Below are positions 58,501 through 64,000 of a DNA stretch of 64,000 nt, in pieces (position 1 is the stretch's first letter; every line of letters starts with the position of its first letter). The notes under the pieces are model-generated. The model was not told the DNA's origin. It did not search any database and saw nothing but the letters and a program-made list of their open reading frames with translations. This DNA comes from Heliopora coerulea (Eukaryota > Cnidaria > Anthozoa > Scleralcyonacea > Helioporidae), in contig JASJOG010000086.1 in the NCBI GenBank assembly GCA_030142905.1, positions 1,116,001-1,180,000 on the forward strand, given 5' to 3'. Both the position numbers and the translations under genes were made by a program.

Positions 58501-61500
58501 TCTTATTCGAGTAGAATCATGTCTTATTCGAGTAGAAAAAGCATTATTTAGGATATGCTCGCCCAGCTCTTATCTTCTATAACACTCTGTTTCCAGATAA
58601 TCTTTTGGAACAACAACAAGGTTTTTGGTAAAACGCCCTTGTCTGACATACTTCAACAAGCAATTAAGCAATTCAACAGTCCACCTTCTATTGCAGAAAA
58701 GTAAGCTCCTGTTAGGGTTGCTTTAATGTGAATATTGATATATTTAATATCCCGTATGTGCGATTATTTACCAATTGCAACAGTGTAGAGGTTATCCAAC
58801 ATCCTATTCTGTCCATATCGGTGTTTTTTTGCATTGAAAATGAATACTTCTTACCCAGATGATTGACCAAGAGTTTGATTAATTTTGTCATCAATGCTTC
58901 GACAAATTTACAATATTGAGAGAGATATAGAGGTTATTCTACGATTTTGTTTTGTTTCCTGGTAACACTACCGTGTATAAGCTCATTTCCATTTCTTGTG
59001 TAATTGCTCTGTTGTTTAGATCACCTTTAGGCAACAATCCTAAAGCCAAACAGTTTGTCGAAAGTTTTCTCTCAATGGCTGGACGAGTAAGTACATTCAG
59101 TGAACTACACTTTAGTGTTCCGTTACGCGAACTATGCACCTACTGCTGCAACATTCCTTCATTGTACTCAAACGTACGTGATATTTTTCTCAGCCAATTA
59201 CATCGCTTTTTCACTGCATGGGACACAATCGCGCCCGCCAGCGAGACAAACTGGGATTCTTGCTGGAAGAGTTCGCTCTTTTACAAGAGGAAGTAAGTGA
59301 GATTCGTCTTCTGCATTGACCTCAAGTCTGTCATTCCTGTCTTCTATTGAGTTCGTCAACCTACCCGTACCGTCATTTTTGTACTGTTGTTGTGATCTTT
59401 CTAGGCTGATAAGGTTGACGCTGAACTTCATCAGATGATTATTGCCGTCGAGCCTCGGGTAGGTTATTGAATCTCATCCACCTAAGCCCTTCAATGAAAA
59501 GGGGATGAAATCGAACTTTAGGAGGCGAAGTTATGGTAAATGCAGTATTTGTGGAGGGGCTGCTGGAGCTGCAGACATGGTGCAATGATCGGTCCACACA
59601 ACTGTACTTTGCAATGTCTTCGTTCGAATCCTGTAGCGCGAATTCTTAAAATATTCTCCTGCATGATATTCCTTCCCGTCCAGCTATTATGCACAGAGTT
59701 GGAGTTAGGCGTAGAGTCTACGTTGGGGTTAGGGTTAAGATTGGGGTTCGGGTTCAGGCATCAGTAACGAGATCAGTGGTTACTAAACGTCTTGTGGGCG
59801 TCCGTAGTCATGGCAACAGCTTCGTGCGACTGCGGAGGTCAAGAATTCGACTCCTGTAGCTGCATTTTGCGTTGGATGTTTGATTGCATACGTGGGAGTT
59901 CGTGAAAAGTTGGCCGAATGTTACGGGTTTTCCCGATTCCTCCCTAACTGTCCACAGGGAAAGTTAGCGAGTTAAGTAGAAGAATAGGAAAACTACAGAT
60001 GAAAATTGCGAACATAAATCTTTTAGGTTTAGGTGTTAGATGACCATGAAAAGCGTACTTAATCGGCATCTACAAAGCCGCAGGATGGGAACGAGCTGAA
60101 AACACTTTAACGTACAGCAACTGGAATTGCAGTACTCGTACTGAGCTGAATGGAAGATTCAGCTTCGGTTGTACCAATAAACTATGGCAGAGTGGTACCA
60201 GGAGTGCTTCTATCAAGCTTATTTTGTCGTTTAAAATTATTGGACTTTTAGCTGATCCGTTAAATTATTAGAATCCTTTTCCGGGCTAAATGGGAGAAAA
60301 AATTTTTTGTTGGTCTTCTTTATCTTACAAAAGAAAACAATATGTTCATTTCTACCTTTCTCTAGAGAGAACACTTCGCTTGCTTTGGTTCGTGGGTTCT
60401 AAATCGAACACTCAGTATTATGATCCAATATTTACTTTTGGGACTGGAGTTACAGCTGTTTAGTGTACACGAGTATCATTATCTGTTTTGGTGAGTTTTA
60501 ATAGAGACTCGTCCTTTCCTTATGCCTTTTGTCATGTAACCTTTTGTTTCTTCCTTTCGTTTCTTATCACTTTCTCGAGTTCATCCTAATCCAAGTTAAA
60601 ACCTCTGCAATATGTAGTTCGGCCATTTTGCTTGAGTACTTAAAAAAGTATTTTCGTTTGTTTTTATTTCGTCTGTCTCTGCTTTTTCTGCCTTTTTTCG
60701 ATATTCTATTTGTTTGCTGTTTCGTTTTATTTTGGGCTTATAAAAGCTTTTTACCGTTGTGTGCTTGTTGCGTTGTATCGACGATTTCAGCTTGACGAGA
60801 TATTTACTACAAGTCCTGGGTGCGATTCATTTTGTTAGCAGTGAAGTTTTCAGAGGTAATTCTAAGCGTTCTAAAGTAGCAGGCTGCAATATTTTTGCAC
60901 CTTTTGCTGTAGATTACCAGAAAATATATTATCATTAACGCCAACCCCAAACTCATTAACGCAAAAATACATTCATCTTATTCAATCGACATTCACTAGC
61001 GTAGATACGCAACTATTTTGCATGGAAGAGCATTCCTTAGCGCCAACAGACGACAATTAACATCATTCTACCATACATTAGGCATAATAAAATTTCAATT
61101 GCGCAAAAAAATATCTTGCCAAAATGAAATTTTATTATCCCTAATGTATAGTAGAATGGTATTGATGGTCTTCTGTTGGCGCTATGGAATACCCTTTGAT
61201 GCAAATGGTTGCATATCTACGCTAATGAATGTCGATTGAATAAAATGAATGTATTTTTGTGTAAATGAGTTTGAGGTTGGCTTTGGTGATAGTATATTTT
61301 CTGGTAATGAACAACAAAAGGTGTAATACTGCAGTGTGCCAGCTTTATTATTTTTAATAATACAATTTGCCGGATAAGTGCGTTCAGAACTACCTCTGAT
61401 GATTTTCCTGGAGATAAAAAGCACCCAAATAATACCCATGTAACAAGTAGGACCGTCCTCGTTTTCATCTTGAGACGCCGAATAATAATCTTAACAGGCT

Positions 61501-63983
61501 GAAATCGTTGATATTGCAGGAACAGATCATCGGGATTTGATGAGGATCAGCAATTATATATCCAAGGGCTTGTTTTTGAAGTATTTCTAAATTAAATATA
61601 ACTTAACACTCAACTGTCATTAACCATACTGTTGTCAACAAACGCTCGTACATATTTTTTGTTCAGGTATTTAGATTATTTATTCAACTGGCAAGCTACT
61701 TGCCTATCAAGAGCTTCGGAGTTATTACAGTCACAAGAAACGTCTTTGGGTAGGTTGAATCATTTATTCCCCTTCCAGATACTTGAAATGCTGATTGGCC
61801 TAACCAAGCACATCGCTTTTCTATTTTAGAGCAAAAAAGTGGAAAAAGTGGGAAGAAAAATAAAAAGAAGAAAAAAGGTGGAGTGTCTGCTAATGAAGTG
61901 TAAAATGATTACTCAAAATTATAGGTTTCTAGTTGCTGAAGTAATATATCATACACGAGAAGGAGTGTTTCATCAGATGTCTAAACGCGAGAAGTGAGTT
62001 GAAAAACGAAGAGATGGCCGATTTTTTTTAACCAACGTCGAGGTATTTGGTTATCTGATGAAACACGACTTTCGAGTGTATGATATTACAGCTCAAACGA
62101 ATCCTTATTTAGAGAGAAAATCGGGTTTAAAGTTGTCGAAATTTCTTTGCTAATTAAGACCAGATATTCAAATTACGTCTCCGTACTGATTTCCTTTGTG
62201 TTTTGCTCATGAACTGTTAATGAGTTTGAGATATAGTTGACATGTATTTTTTCCACTTGACAACAGCCAGTGATAAGTTCATTCAAGAACATCAAGGAAT
62301 GAAACATTTCTATCATGGAATGAGGAACTTATGTTCTGGATATATGAGAGTGAGTTGTTGTTACTGTTTTTATAATTTTTGACATAATTCTAATTGCCCT
62401 TTCTTTCTGTAATGTTACTTTTCATTCCTATTTCATTCTTTGGTGTCATTCTGTGTGTTATTCCTGTTTTCCTTGATCCTAGTTTGTTTGTCATTACTTA
62501 CTATAAAGAAATATCGACTACCCGCAAATATGAAATGGTTTTCCGTGCTTACATTCTGTACTGCGAATCCTGTTTTGATATCATTGTAATAGCATGTTAC
62601 ATGCATTTTTCTGATGTTCATATTACAGTTTTAAGTTCTATTGTTCTTTTTATTGGTTTAAGTTAACGTCATAATCCTGTTTAAGAATCTACTCAATTTA
62701 ATCATTTGTCTCCTTAAAGGCATTGGAAGGATTTCAGCTGTGCGGAAAGATATGTCAACCAGCAGAACAGTTTGATAGTGAAAGGGTAGGAAAACATTCT
62801 TTGCGAATGAATTTTCATTGGAATCTCGTTGGAAACTCATTTTATGTTAAAGATGTTGAGAAAAACAGCGTAGTAGTACTCTAAGTATTCGTGTTTCTTC
62901 TTTGTTGCAGATTCGATTTGAACATCGTTTCTTCCCCTTCCAAACGCTGGACACTCCTCAACCTCGACTGTTTTCACAATACCAAGAAGCTCTTAACATT
63001 ACCAGAGCTCATATAACGAAGGTGATCCCAAACGATTGACGTAAATTCGACATAAACTAGACCTCCTCATGCAGTAATATATCTGAATAGATAACTTTAA
63101 TCGAGCATTGCTAGAGAGATTAGATGCCTGCTAAGGTATTAGCCCAGTTGTTATTGAGCGCAGAGACTGGTGGATCAAAGCACGGTGACGTGGAGGATCA
63201 CGGTTGGAAGATCGGAAGATTGAGCACGGACCGAAACACAGATTCAGCAATATAATAATGGACGGTCTTGCACGTCACTTTGTCGCTTCCTGGGCTGGAG
63301 AACCGATATTTGTGTTTTCAAATGACTTCGAAAGAGCATTAGTTCAACGAACTAAATTCTGTGGCTCAAACTCCTTGATGGATGCAATTTTCTCCATCCT
63401 CTGTGAACGTTGTTGGTCGTGCGTTGGCTTTGATAGTATTCGCAGTTTCTCAGAGTTTTCAAGCGTACTTTTTTCTTATTTAGAATACGGATATGTTTGC
63501 GTTGTCGGCCCAAAGCTTTCAACAAGCGAAGAGCATTTTTGAAGTGTTAACGAACATCCCTCAAAAGGTGAGTGCTCCAATGTTTTACCTACAGAACTGT
63601 AGTAGTTTGGTGTTCATATATATTTACCTTTAATCTCTCGAACTATTTAAGCAGAACCTTTATTTGACCTTTCGATCGCCGATGATACCCTTGAGTATGA
63701 CGTGGCATCTCAAACGAAACCATACGTTAGGAGGAAATCAGTTCGAAACATTACCGAATGTGTTATGTTAACAGACCACTTTGTAGAGGACAACCATGCA
63801 GTCTTCAATTGTTTCCATAGCGTTGATTATTATGCTAACCGTCAGACTAACTCATAAAGTTCACATACGTGTACATTTGAATTCTAATCGTTACATTTGT
63901 AGGCGGATGCATTATTGAAAGTTGCCAAGACCAATTTCGTCGTGATGAAGTTGGCCGCTGGGGGACACAAAAACGACTCACAG
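49547..63983 (+). CDS. NAA35: NatC N-terminal acetyltransferase auxiliary subunit NAA35 (Mak10), last exon off-window
   Basis: Non-catalytic scaffold of NatC, which with NAA30 and NAA38 acetylates nascent proteins starting Met-hydrophobic, at the ribosome. Exons: 49547-49611, 49709-49776, 50521-50583, 51389-51422, 52083-52194, 52468-52542, 53002-53094, 53802-53876, 54676-54742, 55081-55124, 55919-56002, 56384-56486, 57135-57223, 57544-57627, 57981-58040, 58597-58700, 59020-59086, 59194-59292, 59405-59458, 60366-60490, 61667-61749, 61830-61899, 62271-62349, 62720-62785, 62911-63021, 63484-63567, 63903-63983. These give 713 codons; human NAA35 has 725. Key blocks: [61 protein letters not shown], a lysine-rich linker (exon 22), IRFEHRF and [15 protein letters not shown]. 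The exon 22/23 junction is the only ambiguous one (alternative pair 61,877/62,267). The final exon is past the window. No frame damage seen. Confidence 0.95.
50620..50800 (-). mobile_element. tRNA-derived SINE, minus copy (NAA35 intron 3)
   Basis: The reverse strand has a tRNA-like head TAGCTCAGTTGGTACAGTG (A box) and GGGTTTGAATCCCAGC (B box, intact), then a tail ending near TTTCACTTGGAAATAGC. An inverted partner lies about 130 bp away. Confidence 0.72.
50925..51085 (+). mobile_element. tRNA-derived SINE, plus copy (NAA35 intron 3)
   Basis: Head TAGCTCAGTTGGTAGAGCA with an anticodon-like loop CTAGTAA, a damaged B box (GTTTCCAATCCC) and the same tail as the minus copy. With it, it forms a hairpin of about 460 bases in the NAA35 pre-mRNA. 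I do not call it a functional tRNA because the T arm does not fold cleanly. Confidence 0.7.
54907..55050. repeat. Palindrome in NAA35 intron 9
   Basis: Arms (about 54,907-54,979 and 54,986-55,050) are inverted copies containing TTGACAAT, GAG/CTC pairing and GAAATATCAC. Its layout and several words match the palindromic element at 29,890-30,519, so both seem to belong to one broad family. Confidence 0.65.
55287..55324 (-). repeat. Isolated hammerhead-like hairpin in NAA35 intron 10
   Basis: On the minus strand it reads TTTGACGAAGGG, a short hairpin, then GCTCGAAACGTCAG. This has the YUGACGA and GAAAC blocks in hammerhead order. Such units are common near Penelope-like and LINE debris in invertebrate genomes. 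No intact stem I or III was checked. Confidence 0.45.
56680..56770 (-). mobile_element. tRNA-like SINE fragment (NAA35 intron 12)
   Basis: The reverse strand reads GATAGCTCAATTGGTTCAGT and then GCGAGTTCCAATCCCACTG, a tRNA-like A/B-box pair. A second, more degraded tRNA-like piece in plus orientation lies near 56,918-56,990. Confidence 0.55.
57366..57490 (+). repeat. About 55-bp tandem repeat in NAA35 intron 13
   Basis: The phrase GTTTTGGTGGCACAGTGG recurs in about 2.5 diverged units, joined by ACGTGTCTCTCATATCTAC-like sequence. Confidence 0.65.
59540..59870 (+). repeat. tRNA-like and telomere-like sequence in NAA35 intron 19
   Basis: 59,560-59,640 has a box-A/box-B-like pair ending GTTCGAATCC, and 59,846-59,862 another box-B-like piece. 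Between them (59,716-59,758) lies a short degenerate run of TTGGGGTTAGGG-type units. Probably SINE debris plus an interstitial telomere-like tract. Confidence 0.35.
60898..61323. mobile_element. Full-length foldback MITE in NAA35 intron 20
   Basis: The whole 426 bp is an imperfect palindrome with arms of about 210 bp, ends CACCTTTTG and CAAAAGGTG, and a central hairpin around TTAGGCATAATAAAATTTC. Four half-length relatives lie in the channel gene copies. They keep the central hairpin and one arm, which points to a deletion of most of the left arm in their ancestor. Confidence 0.85.
61945..62086. mobile_element. MITE in NAA35 intron 22
   Basis: Inverted ends ATATCATACACGAGAAGGA and TTTCGAGTGTATGATAT with the inner pair GTTTCATCAGAT / ATCTGATGAAAC. 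Related sequence flanks the Penelope remnants (about 13,380-13,470 and 31,190-31,270), so that older repeat was split by the Penelope insertion before the segmental duplication. Confidence 0.75.
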
Positions 63984-64000
63984 GTAATCCTTGATTTTAC

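Noticed and set aside
63204..63542. 112-codon plus frame spanning NAA35 exon 26
   Set aside because: It is in another frame from the NAA35 exon at 63,484-63,567 and mostly intronic.

Overview
The window looks like nuclear DNA of a stony coral or close cnidarian relative. It is AT-rich, its genes have many short exons with GT-AG introns, and it is dense in MITEs, LINE and Penelope-like remnants. It also carries a galaxin gene, a family best known from coral skeletal organic matrix. I cannot name the species.

Layout. (1) Positions 1-18,913 and 20,542-36,769 are two copies of one large tandem duplication, still mostly near 98% identical by eye. Each carries a minus-strand DEG/ENaC sodium-channel gene. 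Copy B (19,754-30,956) is complete in the window: 11 exons, all phases compatible, 686 codons plus stop. Copy A (816-13,154) has exons 1-10, all intact; its last exon should lie just left of position 1. Since the duplication, copy A gained a LINE fragment (about 6.0-7.3 kb) and a 2.1 kb element with 433-bp terminal inverted repeats. Copy B gained a 0.63 kb palindromic element at almost the same base. All three are intronic. (2) 36,770-41,770 is intergenic and holds several MITEs. (3) 41,875-47,033 (+) is galaxin, in two exons: a tiny signal-peptide exon and one large exon with 22 full di-cysteine repeats plus a partial 23rd. (4) 49,547-63,983 (+) is NAA35, the auxiliary subunit of the NatC N-terminal acetyltransferase. 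27 exons (713 codons) are readable; only the last short exon lies beyond the window.

The three gene types have no evident joint function: a ligand- or proton-gated cation channel family, a secreted matrix protein and a housekeeping co-translational acetylation factor. The most interesting points are a sharply delimited block in exon 2 of the channel where the two copies differ at 19 of 40 residues although the surroundings are nearly identical; copying of exon ends with their 5' splice sites inside channel introns; and several unrelated palindromic repeats that share a hammerhead-like CTGANGA-stem-GAAAY hairpin.

All exon models were built by eye from splice signals, phase and recall of family motifs. 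No alignment or database search was run.
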